Positions 1-11,413 of a stretch of 64,000 nt of DNA are shown here, piece by piece. The notes beneath the pieces are model-generated. The model was not told where the DNA came from. It did no database searches and was given only the letters and a program-made list of their open reading frames with translations. Location: positions 455,616 to 519,615 of the forward strand of contig NW_022985446.1 in NCBI RefSeq assembly GCF_010093595.1, in the 5' to 3' direction. The DNA comes from Mytilinidion resinicola. Taxonomy: Eukaryota; Ascomycota; Dothideomycetes; Mytilinidiales; Mytilinidiaceae. The number at the start of each line of letters is the position of its first letter. Position 1 is the first letter of the stretch. The position numbers and the translations under genes were made by a program.

Positions 1-1231
1 TAAAAGGAAGCAGGCCTGCTTTTCTCCATGCACTTATAATATTAGCTTTTATAACTGCTTGCTTTATTGCATGTTAAAAGAAGATAAGAAACTGCTTATT
101 TAAAATGTGCTCTGCCCTAAAGATGCTATACTCCCGAATCTGCTTTTTATACGCCTTTGCAACAGGCGAAAAAATATTAACATTAAGCAGCTGGAGAATA
201 TAGGTTGAATAAGGCGGCAAGCAGAGGGCAATAATCTTTGCATCCTTACAATATTGCATAAATTCAAGCGATATATGCAAATTATGGCCATCTAGGATTA
301 AGAGCCTATACTCCCTAATTGGCTTTGTATAGCTGTTGAAATGCTGCAGCTAGCTGATAGCAATATTACAATTGGTCCAGCCAGCCGGGCTAACCTGTAT
401 AACAGTGCGACAATCAATAGACAAGGCAATCCAGGAGTGTTGGATTTGCTTACCTTGAAAGATAATAAATAGTGGAACCGAGTATCCACTTATACTAATA
501 GCTGCAATTGTTGATACCCAATCGCGATCTCCTGGTTAAATTGTCTAAGCCTTCTCCTCTTAAACAGGGATAAAGACCTTGCAGCTGTCTCCTATGCCCT
601 TTATAAAGCCTTTCTTATCCATATTATACTAATCCTCGGGTAAAATCCTATACTTCTTAATGGTTTCCTTATAGAGAGAGAACTAGTTCTCCAGCTCCTT
701 GTACTCTGCGGCATCCTTTCTTAATTGATTGTGCGGTTGAGAAAGCTTAAACTTAATATCTGGGTGCCGATTGAGGAACTTCTTATACTAATTCTGTCCA
801 AGAGGATCAAGATCCCCTTTCTTTCGAAGGAGGTTGATAGCTAGGCCTTCCAGGTATGAGATGGTGATGGGCCAGCCCCAAATTGCCATTTGAATAATGC
901 ATTTGACAAGGGAAGCTTCTTCCTGTACGGACAGGCGTTGTCGTTCTTGTCCGGTGTCTTGAGCGGAGCGCCTGCCAGCATTGCGCGCCTTCAAAGTTGC
1001 ATATGGGACATTGAACATTTGGCGCGCTTTGTTCAGCGATAAGACGGTCCCATTGTGATATGCGTTGAGGGCAAGCTGGATTCGAGCTCCTTTGGAAGTT
1101 TCTGCATCGTTTGATGTAGGTGGCGTCATATTTGGTGTAGAAATCGTTGTGCTATTGTGGTGGAAGATGTTGTGGTGGTGGACGGAAAAAGGAGTGGCTC
1201 GATCAGGGGTCTGGCTCGGCGTGGGGTCCAA
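1..1231 (-). mobile_element. degenerate pogo/Fot1-like DNA transposon (transposase remnant)
   Basis: Read on the minus strand, the segment from about 1231 to 788 has a helix-turn-helix region (residues around LNKARQMFNVPYATLKARNAG, then EEASLVKCI..WGWPITISYLEGLA) like the psq/CENP-B DNA-binding half of fungal pogo transposases. The reading continues through 787-1 as a DDE endonuclease, with ISISGYSVPLFIIFQGK, the LLILDGHN block around 300 and ALCLPPYSTYILQLLNV around 190. It is interrupted by several stops, all TAG. At least two sit where related elements carry Trp (TGG to TAG), and the segment is AT-rich, both of which fit RIP. No intact start is seen (the first in-frame codon is TTG), and the 3' end may continue beyond the left edge. 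Clearly non-functional. Confidence 0.8.
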
Positions 1232-2028
1232 GACGTTTAGTATGAAGCGTCGCTAGATTGTTTGAGGGGTAGCTGATCGAGGCTGTTGGAATGAGATGAG
1301 ATCACGACCGTTGCTAGGTCTACTTCGGCTTAGTACTCGTGGATCTAACGTCTTCTTTTCAAGACTCTTCCAAGGCTCAAAAAGGATTATATACTACACG
1401 AATCGATAATAATTACCTTCGCCTTAATATAGGAAACCTAGGGCTGCCGTTCAATCAACTAAATCAACAGATTGATTGGATTGATCGGCTGAGAAACGTG
1501 ATAGGTAGTTAGTAAAAAAATAGATTCTGATATGACTTCACTCTTCTTAGGGAAATCTAGTACCCGAAAGGTGCTCGGCGTGAACCATTTCAATCAATCA
1601 ATCAGCCAATCCATCAATTCAACATTGCTTCAATTAATCCAACAAATTTGAATCTCTGCTGGCTAATATATCAGTTAAATCAAATTCGAGATGCTAGCTT
1701 GATTGATTGAATGAACGGTAGCCGAGAATATCGAAGACGAGATGAACGAAAACCGTTGTGCCTTCGTAACATATGAATTTGATACGGGTATGCTATCTAA
1801 CCTCCCAAGCAGGGGACACGCTATCAAAAGGTAGAATACCTTTTAAGCGCACTACACGAATAAGAAAACACCATACCCTCCCCTATTCTCTAATCACTAC
1901 CATAAACCCTAATCCCGAACCCAATCCCAACCCCAAAGCTATCCCAAACAACACAATAACAACCAGCACCCAACCCGCCCTATCCCAACAACCAAAGAAA
2001 CCGCAACCAACCATACCCCTACCACGAG
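1232..2028. other. repeat-rich intergenic stretch
   Basis: No gene seen. AT-rich and full of short GATTGATT/AATCAATC words between 1440 and 1725 (see the candidate MITE), followed by a C/A-rich run at about 1870-2028 next to the 3' end of the Ser-rich gene. Confidence 0.5.
1442..1723. repeat. candidate MITE with terminal inverted repeats
   Basis: The left end GGCTGCCGTTCAATCAA (1442-1458) is matched, inverted and imperfect, by TTGATTGATTGAATGAACGGTAGCC (split as 1699-1710 and 1711-1723) at the right end. That gives a ~282 bp non-coding element filled with ATTGATT words. No clear target-site duplication is visible. It may be a non-autonomous relative of the adjacent pogo element, or a chance inverted repeat in a low-complexity stretch. 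Confidence 0.4.
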
Positions 2029-5000
2029 TCAAACACTAACCACCCTCATCCCCATCGCCCCCTCTCCCGCAACCCCCGCCCCATCCAACGCCAACACCCT
2101 CTCCCTCTCCACCCTCTCCGCCTCCAAAAACCCACTCACTAGATCCGCCGTGCTCTTCCTCACACTACATGCACTCCCGCCCCCCTCCCTCCCCATCCGC
2201 GGCCCCATCTTATAAACAAACGCACTACAGCTCCTCCTCCCCCCCTTCGGACCCTCCGCCTCGCTAAACCTCAGTGGCAGACTCAGCGCCGTCTCCGACG
2301 CATAGCGCCGACTCTCCGACGGCGCCAGCTCTCCGCTGCTCGCGGCGAGCTCGGCGCGCACGTCGTCGAGCGGGTACTCGACGCACGAGGCGTAGAAGCA
2401 GGACCAGTTGTGCGCGCTGTCGCTCTTCCCCGCCGGGACGGCCTCGTCTGGGTGCTCTGCCGGGGTTGGCGGGGGGAGGGGGACATCCGCGGCGCCGTCG
2501 AGTCGGCCGTCGCCGTCGATGCCGTCGCCGTCGGCGCTGTCGCCGTCCTCGGTGGGCTCCGTGATGATCACGGTATCAGCGTCCGTGTCTCTAGTCTGAT
2601 CTTCGTCGAGCACCTGCATCTCGATCGCGTCCGCGGCAGAGCGCGCGCGCTGTTGCTGCACGTGGTGGCCTAAGAAAACCTCGGGCAGCATCTCGAGCTC
2701 CGGGTACTCGAGCACACCGCCCTCGGCGACGCTGCTGCGGTGGCCGTGGCCGAATTTGCGGAACTCGGAGCTCGAGGAGCGGAAGAGGCGGCCGTAGTTC
2801 TTCAGGAAGGTCTTGCCGAAGGTCATGGAGTGGCTTTTGGCGAGCTTGGCTTTGCGCTTTGAGATCTCGGAGCGCTGGACGTCGCCGAGGCCGCTCTTGC
2901 TCGGGCTGGCGGTGGAGAAGACGTTCTGGACGTTGAACATGGTCGCGCTGCGGGATGGCTTCTTCATTTGCGAGGCTGGGTTGGGCGGCTGGAGGGCGAA
3001 GTCTCGTGGGAAGACTCGGTCGTCTGGTCCGGCACTGCCGCCTCGCATCTCGCGGGTGTGGCTGGGGTACTGTCCCCAAGCCCCTAGCGCTGCCTTGCTC
3101 TCAGACCCCTCGAACACCCGCTTCTTGAAGCCCTCTTGACCAACTCGGTCCCAGTCAGCCTCGCTGACGGCTCCACTGACGCCACTGCTCTGGCTGTGCA
3201 CGGGTATGAGAGCTGGACTATGCCCTGGAGAGCCTGGCGTCAAGGACAGGTCGACGGGCGTATCTTCCTCCACTGTCGACGACAGAGACGGGTTTGTCCT
3301 GGACGACGTGCTGACAGAAAGCCGTCTGGAGCAACTGTTGCTGCGCTCACGGAACGGGTTACCGGCTGGAGCAGTTGATCTGTCCGGAGAAAGGAACATG
3401 ACGCTGCGCTCCTCCTGGTACTGCTTCAGTGCGCGCTCCCACATAGGACTGGCATCATGCTGATGCTGCGCTAGGGGCTGCTGCTCGTTCTTCAGGCTGA
3501 TCATAGACCGAGAGAGCCGTCGTTCCCGCTTCTTGTCTGCCTTGTTTGGGTTGACGGCAATGTGCCTGTCTATTTCGTCGCTGGGCCCGTCTCCTCCACG
3601 GAGGGCGGAGATGCTCTGGCTGCGTCCGATTACGCTGTTGCCGCGAGTAAGGAGGAACTTTGATACGGCGCTAAGAGTCTTGGAGGCCTTCTTTTGAGAA
3701 GATGCAGGGCTGAAGTTTTCGAGGAAGCGTGACTTTTTGCTTAGACTCGTTTGACTAGAGTTTGCCGATGCAGAGATGAAGGGGGGCTTTTGGGCAAGAA
3801 GAGTATCTGTGGCTTTGGCGTCTTCGTCGATGTTGGTGATAGTGATGAATGGGTCAATGGAAGGGCGGAAGGAGCCAGACGCCAAGTTTCCGGGCTTCAG
3901 CACACTGGTTCCAATTGATGGTACTCGGTCTCGAGGAGGAGAAATGTTCAAGCCGGTGCTGGTGTATTCTGATATTAGAGCTGAGGGTTTCTTTATGATG
4001 CTCACAGCTTTGCCAGCTTGAGCGACCGCTCTAAGATTGACGGCTGGTTCCTTGACACTATCATGTGGGCTCTGTGGTCGTGAGGAATAGATGGAGGAGC
4101 TCTCATCATGATGTCCAGGCTCATCGCTCTTGATGACGTTTCCCCAAGCTGCGGGAATATTGGTGCTATCCAGTCCCGAGCTTGTCTTTCGCTCCCCTCG
4201 TTTGGTCGGAGTTGGCGTCCTTGCATGTTGAGGGCTGTTCATTGACGCAACGGATGACAACAGAGATGCAGACCGTAGATGGCGGGAGATTCGCATGTCG
4301 TAAAGGTGGACGGACTTGCGACTGTCGTCCTCATCATTCCTGTTTCGGGAGACAGTCTCTCTTTCAGTAAGCGCTCGGATAGGCTCTTGGTGAACTGTAT
4401 CCGTGACAGAACGTTTCAGGCCACCTAAAGTTGTGCTTTGGTGGGTTTGCCCCCTCTTCGAAGGGCTGCGAGACGGGACAGAAAGAGACCGCTCATGCAG
4501 GGAGATACTGCGAAGGCCCAGCCCAGTCGATTTTGATTCAGCCGGAGGCGAAGGAAACTCCGAGAGTTGAAGGCTCTCGGCCATGGACAATGACCAAGGC
4601 GTCGCTTCAAGCGAAGATATGCTTGGCAAACGTATAGGTTCGAGCGGCTTCAATTTCGGAAGTAGCATCTCGATGGATGATGCCGATTGAGACCGTCGAA
4701 GCTGTCTTGCTTTCAACATCCATTTGACTCTCAGGCTCGGAGAGCTTGGAAGTTGAGGTACGCTTGGAAAGGTGGGTAAGGATGACGGCAGGGTGTATTT
4801 GCTGATCTGATAAGGCTGACTTCCAGGTTCTACACTGCAAGACTGGCGATGACGAGTCGAGCTAACAGATGCTTTGCTGCTACTAAATGTTAACTTCATC
4901 TGCGAGTTGACCGCAAAGCTGAGAAACCAAGACTCACTTTCCTGTGGTGGGCGTAGTCCACTCCACACTATGTATGCTGAGCCTCCTCGTCGGTGTCTTC

Positions 5001-5563
5001 CTTCCTAGCTTCCTCACCACATCATCCAACTCCAACGCATCATCGTCATATCCTCCTTCGTCGGGGCTCCGGCTGCTAAGAAGATTTTTCTTGAGGTCCT
5101 CCTTTGTAATCTTGACCTCCAAGTTTGCACCAGAGACAGCACTCTTGACGACGGTACCCTGCGCATCATTTTCGTCACCTTTGGCACCTTTCCCAGACAC
5201 CGAGGGTAGGCTAGACTTGGATCGAGAACGGGACAAATCCCTAGAAAGCCTCTTCTTGATCAAAGCACCCACGCTCTTGATTTTGTGAACCTTGTTACCG
5301 GTTGGGGTGGACATACTCTTTCGAATGTGGAAGCCCGAGCGAGTAGGCGACGAACCACCATCTGTGGCACCGTTGAAGATTTGCTGTAGTTCATGCATGT
5401 CTTCGGATCGTGTACTCGTGACTTGAGATAATTGCGAGTCCCCCGTAGTTTCGAAGAGAAGACGCTTAGCTGGCGTTGCGTTGCTAAGACGGGCGTTTGG
5501 AAGGTCCGGCGACGAAGACCCAGAACGCTGTTCAGCAGTGCAGCAAAGTTTTGCAGGAGGCAT
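2029..5563 (-). CDS. large Ser-rich, probably disordered protein, function unknown
   Basis: Two exons, 5563-4938 and 4882-2029, with a 55-nt intron (GTGAGT..TTTAG) that keeps the frame. Product about 1159 aa. It starts MPPAKLCCTAEQRSGSSSPD. It is very rich in Ser, Arg, Thr and Pro, with basic Ser-Arg patches (around residues 120-140 in exon 1) and many SxxS and RxxS sites that look like kinase targets. The C-terminal third has an acidic run (around DGDSADGDGIDGDG) and a PLPPPTP stretch. I see no signal peptide, membrane helix or catalytic motif. Its 3' end faces the repeat zone. I do not recognise the family. The composition resembles phosphorylated cytoskeletal or cell-polarity scaffold proteins of filamentous fungi, but that is only a resemblance. 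Confidence 0.7.
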
Positions 5564-6243
5564 TTCTCATGGCGAACAAGCGGGGAGAAGGGATTTGAGA
5601 AGACGAGACGACGTCCTGGCTTCGCTGGATGATGATAGTGGTATCGTGTAAGAAGGATGAGAACGAAAAGCAGGAAGGGATCAAACGCGTGAGAATAAAC
5701 AAGGTACAGAACGTGATTGCCATTTATTGCTAGAAACGTGCAATTGGGTGATCCATCATGGCTGCCGTTGAGTGTGCAGGCCTATCCTGCTTTCCACTGT
5801 GCTCATAAAATCGTGATTGAGCCCACAAACCTTTCCATATACTCTCCTGCCCGTTTGAGGTAGAAATGCTGATATACGAAGTGTCGATATATATCAACTT
5901 TGAATGAAAAGGCTAATTGACAAGATGACAAAACTGAAAGACGGAACAATATTTTGGACTCATTAGTTTTAATGGCAGGGAAATGGCCTGTGAGCGTCTG
6001 TGCTTCCTTGCCTGTTTGGAGGCTTCCGGTACATTTTCCAGGAGTTGCTAGCATGGACAGCACTCCCTTCCAATTCTTTAAATGGTGTTAGACCGCGGCT
6101 CTTAGTTTCCGGCGGAAGACGACATCCCAACTGCTCCTTCCGTGAGTCGTAAGTTGTCATAAGCTCAGTTCGAAGAACAGGCATCGCTCATCGAAACATG
6201 AGATCGTGGTCAATAATCGCCTCGGCGATAATGAACCCTCCCT
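5564..6243. other. intergenic, no gene seen
   Basis: Between the 5' end of the Ser-rich gene and the 3' end of the nucleotidyltransferase gene, both on the minus strand. It should hold the promoter of the former. Only short unsupported ORFs. Confidence 0.4.
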
Positions 6244-7179
6244 CTACCGCGTCCCATCCTCCTCTTTTCTATAAAGCCTAGCCTCCCTCACATAAGCACT
6301 CACCCCCTCCGTACACAACCTCCCCACAACCTCCCACTCCCCTCCCTCCGCCGCTCTCCTCACCCTCGTCGAACTAACACCCGTCCCCTCCGCCGCGCTC
6401 ACCAAATCAATCTGCCGCGCCCATTCGCTCCGAAACCCCTCATCTTCCAGCCCACCCTGTGCCAAGTTGTCCACATACTCCCTCTGGCTCTCCACACTCC
6501 CATACGCATCCGACGACGCGTCAGACGCGTCCGCGGGGCGCTCCGTAACCCTGAGCTTATGCCCCGCCCCGAACAACGGGACCAGCGCCGACAGCGGCGG
6601 GGTGTGTTTGGGGTAGTATTTCGAATTGCAGAAGCGGACGAGGGTATCGAAGCCGACGAGGTGTACATGGACTGGACTGGAAGGGTAGGCAGGGGGCTCG
6701 GAGGTTGCGATGGCGGTGGACTTGTCCGTGTAGTATGGGGCGGTGGTGAGGCCGATGTCGATGGAGATGGAGGAGAGGTCCGATTTTGGGGAAGAGGAGG
6801 ATTGAGAGACTAAAAAGCGGGAGAGGTCCTCCGCGAAGAGGATCATGAGGGCGAGGCGGTGGGTGTAGCTCGCGGGGCTGGGGGCCTTGTCTGCATTTTG
6901 GGTAGCAAAGAGGAGTAGTAGGCGGTGTGGAGGCGCGTCGGTAGGGGAGGAATCGCGTAGGGCGGATGTTGCAAGGGCTAGGTGAGCGATTGAGGGCGGG
7001 TTGAAGGAAGAGTCGAGGATGTATAGGGTCTTTGGAGGAGTCGTGGTGGGGTTGATGGTACGCACGATGCGGAAGGTTGAAGAGGAATTGGTGAAGGAAT
7101 GGAGGGCTGACTCAAGAGTGGGAAGCACAGAGCGTACATATGCGATACGGACAGCTGTATCTGCCATTTCAGAGATCAT
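6244..7179 (-). CDS. POF1: nicotinamide-nucleotide adenylyltransferase-like protein (POF1 type)
   Basis: Single exon, about 311 aa from the ATG at 7179. A second ATG at 7167 (MADTAVRIAYVRS) is equally possible, and the longer reading frame upstream begins only with GTG. The nucleotidyltransferase fold shows in LYILDSSFNPPSIAHLAL (the SFNPPxxxHL form of the GxFxPxHxxH nucleotide-binding motif), in VHLVGFDTLVRFCNSKYY, and in the C-terminal VSSTRVRRA, the ISSTxxR motif that contacts phosphate. This combination and the Ser-rich insert fit the fungal Pof1 branch of NMN adenylyltransferases, which would make NAD from NMN and ATP. Yeast Pof1 is also linked to protein quality control, so the physiological role is less certain than the fold. 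GC-rich coding sequence with no introns. Confidence 0.72.
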   Translation of the reverse strand: MISEMADTAVRIAYVRSVLPTLESALHSFTNSSSTFRIVRTINPTTTPPKTLYILDSSFNPPSIAHLALATSALRDSSPTDAPPHRLLLLFATQNADKAPSPASYTHRLALMILFAEDLSRFLVSQSSSSPKSDLSSISIDIGLTTAPYYTDKSTAIATSEPPAYPSSPVHVHLVGFDTLVRFCNSKYYPKHTPPLSALVPLFGAGHKLRVTERPADASDASSDAYGSVESQREYVDNLAQGGLEDEGFRSEWARQIDLVSAAEGTGVSSTRVRRAAEGGEWEVVGRLCTEGVSAYVREARLYRKEEDGTR

Positions 7180-7835
7180 AGAAAGCTCTGTGAAAGCATG
7201 TAGCCAAAAAGGCCCAGATGAGGTGTGAGTAAAGTATTGCACGGACCAGTTCACGGCGGTTTGACCGAGGTGATGCCTGGTGTCTCCAAGCGCCGTCTAA
7301 ACCGTCAAAGATTTCAAATGAAGATCAAATCTGTGCGGCAGGAGCTTCAATCTCGTTGTCGTTGTGCAGAGCTTCGACCTGCCACTGTAGATGGGAACTT
7401 GGAGATAGAGATTTTTGGTATTACTGGTGGGTTCGTGCAATCAAGTGAGCTGTATTTGAAAGTGTTAAACTTCTGGTATTTGGTATCTCTAATCGGACTA
7501 TTACTATCTCAGCCCTCGCATCATCCACAGCAGCTCCATCATTGGCGAGCGCTGGATGATCAGGTTGAGCAAGGAATCACGTCCCTCTGCTCAATATGTA
7601 AACCCCCCCGTCTTCTCCAATTGTTGAATGTTCAATGAAGAACTTTTCAAACTGAAACCCAGCCCTGAAATTTCGCCGTCCCATAAGAACTACAGAAGAC
7701 CACCATATAGAACGCCGATGTTGAGATCGCTTGCGCCCCCGGTGTCCCCAATGAGTCCTTTTCATGCAGGTTGAACTTTTAGCTATCGTAACACATTAAT
7801 ACTCAAGAAATCGCGCAGCTGTTGATATGCTGCCT
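7180..7835. other. intergenic, no gene seen
   Basis: Promoter side of the nucleotidyltransferase gene and 3' side of the methionine synthase gene. No supported gene. The ORF at 7225-7638 on the plus strand has no recognisable motif. Confidence 0.4.
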
Positions 7836-10249
7836 TTATGCCTTCTCGGCATACTTCTCGCGGTAGAAGATGGCGGCGTTCACCATGTTGGTGAGAGCGG
7901 CCTTAGTCTCCGTCCACTGCCTGGTCTTCAGGCCGCAGTCGGGGTTGACCCACAATTGGTCGGGCTTGAGGTACTCCAGCATCTCTGCGAGGCGGTCCTT
8001 GATCTCCTGCTCGCTTGGGATACGGGGAGAGTGGATGTCATAGACACCAGGGCCGATGTGGCGAGGGTAGGCCTTGTCGACGAAGACCTTGAGCAACTTC
8101 GCATCGCTCTTGCTGTTCTCGATGCTGAGAACGTCGGCATCGAGAGCAGCGATGGCATGGAAGAAGTCTTGGAACTCGGAGTAGCAGAAATGGGAGTGAA
8201 TCTGGGTGGAGTCCTTGACACCAGCAGTGGAGAGCTTGAAGGAGTCGACAGCCCATGTGAGGTACTTCTCACGCTCGGTGCCGGCACGGAGGGGAAGACC
8301 CTCACGAAGAGCAGGCTCGTCGACCTGGATGACGTAGATGCCAGCAGCCTCGAGATCAACAACCTCATCGCGGAGAGCGAGAGCGAGCTGCTGAGCCTGG
8401 ACGGACTGATGGACGTCGTCACGGGGGAAGGACCACCGTAGGCAGGTGATTGGGCCAGTGAGCATACCCTTCATGGGCTTGCTGGAGATCGAGGCAGCGT
8501 ACTTCGACTCCTTGACGGTCATCGGGGCGGGACGAGAGATGTCGCCGACGATGATTGGTGGGCGAACGCATCGGGAGCCGTAGCTCTGCACCCAGCCGTT
8601 GGTGGTGAAGACATAGCCGTCGAGTCTCTCACCGAAGTATTGAACCATGTCGTTTCGCTCTGGCTCGCCATGGACGTAGACATCCAACTTGAGCTCATCC
8701 TGGATCTTGATGACGTCTTGGATCTCCTTCTCGATGAACTTCTCGTACTGCTCGGCGGTGATCTCACCCTTGGTGAACTTGTTGCGCTGGATACGGATCT
8801 CCTTGGTCTGGGGGAATGAGCCGATGGTGGTGGTAGGGAACAGAGGAAGCTTGAGGTGGTTTTTTTGCTGAGCATATCGCTCTGGGAAAGCGGACTGACG
8901 CTCGTGCTGGGCGGCAGTGACCTTGCTTTGGCGGTCCTTGACGTGAGGGTTGTTGGTGCGCTCAGACGAAGAGCGTGCCTGCCATGACTTGGCGTTCGCC
9001 TCGAGGGCTTCACGCACCGCAGCAGCGCCGTCGGTAGCGGCCTTTGCGATGACGACGACTTCGCTAGTCTTTTGGACGGCGAAGGAGAACCAGTCCTTGA
9101 CTTCAGCCGGGAGCTTCTTCTCGCTGTCGAGCGAGTGGGGGGTGTGGAGGAGGGAGCTGGAAGTGGCGACAATGACACGGTCCTGGCCGAGCTTCTGGAT
9201 GGCAGTCTCAACAATCTCGATGGCTCGCTTGAAGTTGGTCTTCCAGATGTTGCGGCCGTCTACGACACCGGCAGAGAGAACCTGCTTCGGGCCGAGCTGG
9301 CCGAGAACGGCCTCAAGCTGCTCCGGGTTGCGGACAAGGTCGATGTGGATGCCGTGGAGGCTCTGGAGCGCCGGGAAGACATCGAAGTTGTGAACGATAT
9401 CACCGAAGTATGTCGCGAGGACAAGCTTGGGGAGCTTGTCGCCAACGAGCTTCTCGTAAGCGGGCTTGAAGGCAGCCTTGGCCTTAGCGGGCAGATCTTG
9501 GACGAGCACGGGCTCATCGATCTGGACGGTCTCGGCGCCAGCGGCCTTCAGCTTCTCGAGGAGCTCGACGTACACGGGAACAAGCTTGTCAAGAAGGCTG
9601 ATGGGGTCGACGGTTGAGCCACGGTCAGCCTTGCCAAGGTGGAGGAAGGACACCGGGCCGAGGAGGACGGGGCGGGTTATTATGCCAGCCTCTTTGGCCT
9701 CGAGGAATTCGCGCACTGGCTTGGGGTCGGCAGCGAGCTTGAAAGTCTGGTTGTCTTGGAGGGTGGGCTTAACGTAGTGGTAGTTGGAGTCGAACCACTT
9801 GACCATTTCCTGCACTGTAGTCAGCACACCGCCATTCGGGGCAGAGTTGGAGTCATGCTATCTTACCAAGCTGGGAACGTCGATTCCGTTCTTCTGGTGG
9901 CCACGGCCCATGGCGAAGTACTCGTCAATTGGCTCCAGGCCCTGGCTCGAGTATCGCTCCGGAATGGCCTAGAATCCGTCAGAATTGGCCCTCATGTGTC
10001 CCAGTCTCGCAGACTTACGTTGAAGAGCTGGATGTGGTCGAGGACGTGGTCGTACGACGCGAAGTCGTTGCTGGGGATGATGTCGACGCCGGCATCCTTC
10101 TGGACCTTCCAGTGAGCAAGGCGTAGCCTCTTGTTCTCGGCGAGCAGGTCCGCGCGCGAGAGCTTGTCGGCCCAGTAGGCCTCGTTGGCCTTCTTCAACT
10201 CACGGTTTCCACCCATGCGGGGGAAGCCAAGAACCGAGGATTGCACCAT
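7836..10249 (-). CDS. MET6: cobalamin-independent methionine synthase
   Basis: Three exons: 10249-10019, 9968-9867 and 9809-7836. The introns are 50 nt (GTAAGT..CTAG) and 57 nt (GTAAGA..GCAG). The product is about 768 aa, the usual size for the fungal enzyme. It transfers the methyl group of 5-methyltetrahydrofolate polyglutamate to homocysteine in the cytosol, the last step of methionine synthesis. The N-terminal half begins MVQSSVLGFPRMGGNRELKKA, and the catalytic half begins at LPLFPTTTIGSFPQTKEIRI. Zinc ligands are visible in IHSHFCYSEF (His and Cys) and WVNPDCGLKTRQW (Cys). IQVDEPALREGLPLR is the conserved substrate-binding strand. The short middle exon (34 codons, AIPERYSSQGLEP..) is easy to miss. 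The gene looks intact. Confidence 0.96.
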
Positions 10250-11413
10250 CTTGGCTGCGGATGAGATGTGTCGGCTTCGCGAAATGGTGCTGGACGGGAC
10301 AATTGGATGTGGAAGGGCGAGGAGAAGGCTGGAGGAGGAGAGTGAAGAGGGGATGAATGATGGCAGAGTCTGGATGAAAGAAGAGTTTTGTACTCCGAAT
10401 CGGCGCCGGTGGGGTAATTCGCTGGAGCGTTAAACCGCTTTGGGGTCCCCGTGAGGGTGCGTGCTCGTCCGGGGATCTCACATCAGAGTCCGTCGGCGTG
10501 TCAGATTCTTCTTGGGGCAGAGTTGTCACTATCTTGTTCACGGCTATGGAAGCCGGTCACCATCATCACTCGCGCGCACCACGCGAGGCAAAGCCGCATT
10601 GCTTCATGGTCGCAGAACCACAATCACTGTGAGGTTCGGTACAAAGACGAGGGTGTAATTCTGCTGGTCTGCCAATAAGAGGAGTCCGTTCGGGCGCCGG
10701 GATCCGGCCCGGACCTTTTCCAACTGATCTGGGCGTTTCCCGTGCTGTGGCAGGCATCGAACCCCGATTTCAGTGACCAGCATGCCGAATGATAGGAAGA
10801 TTATCTAAGATGACCGGAGGTTTGTACCGAGAGCTACGGGTCTGTTCTGCGGGGCGAAGTCCTCAGTGTTGGAATGGCGCAATGCAGTAAACAGTCAGGG
10901 ATTGATTTTGGGAGGCAGCTCAAATCTGCCTATGATATTCTACCTTTGAGCCGGCGAATTCCTGGGAAGCGTATTGAAGAACCCAAGAGGTAGGGCAGGA
11001 GCGAACACAGGCTAATGTCACGACAACACGAAGCAATACCCGGATTTTGATATCTCGGGGACTTCCATGCTTATGGGGTTGAGCATTCGATCTGTTCTTG
11101 GTGAAGTCCGGGCACGCCCGGAACAGCTGAATGGATGCCGAAGAGCAGAATGATCTCGCCAAGGCTGTGGGACGCCTGTGACCTGTCCCATCTTCCCAGC
11201 ATCCCTCAATATGAACCTCTCGAAGCTCTGAACCATCCCTCGAAATAGGGGAGGTCATCACCAGAGATTCTCTGACAATGCCTCGAGACGGGGGATCATC
11301 CGCGGCCCCGCAATTCCCAAATCTCAACCAAAGTACCCCACCAACGAGGGGATGGAAACTTTTTGCCTTTGAAACGAGTCCAAAACACCAGAAAGCAACT
11401 TGATACAGCAGAT
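10250..11413. other. divergent promoter region between methionine synthase and SDR
   Basis: The two genes are transcribed away from each other. No gene supported. A 203-aa ORF on the minus strand (10920-11531) overlaps the SDR first exon and has no family motif. A GGATCCGGCCCGGAC element lies at 10700-10714. Confidence 0.4.
10700..10714. promoter_or_regulatory. GGATCCGGCCCGGAC element in the methionine synthase/SDR promoter region
   Basis: This 15-mer is the exact reverse complement of 37462-37476 upstream of the cluster P450. It contains CGG/CCG half-sites of the kind Zn2Cys6 factors bind. The function is inferred only from recurrence. Confidence 0.35.

Noticed and set aside
1905..1945. Telomere-like CCCTAA/CCCAA words
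   Set aside because: Only a few imperfect, irregular copies beside a C-rich stretch, with no array. Not a telomere.
10745..10770. Possible tRNA T-arm (GGTTCGAT on the minus strand)
   Set aside because: No paired stems or A box around it, so no tRNA can be folded.
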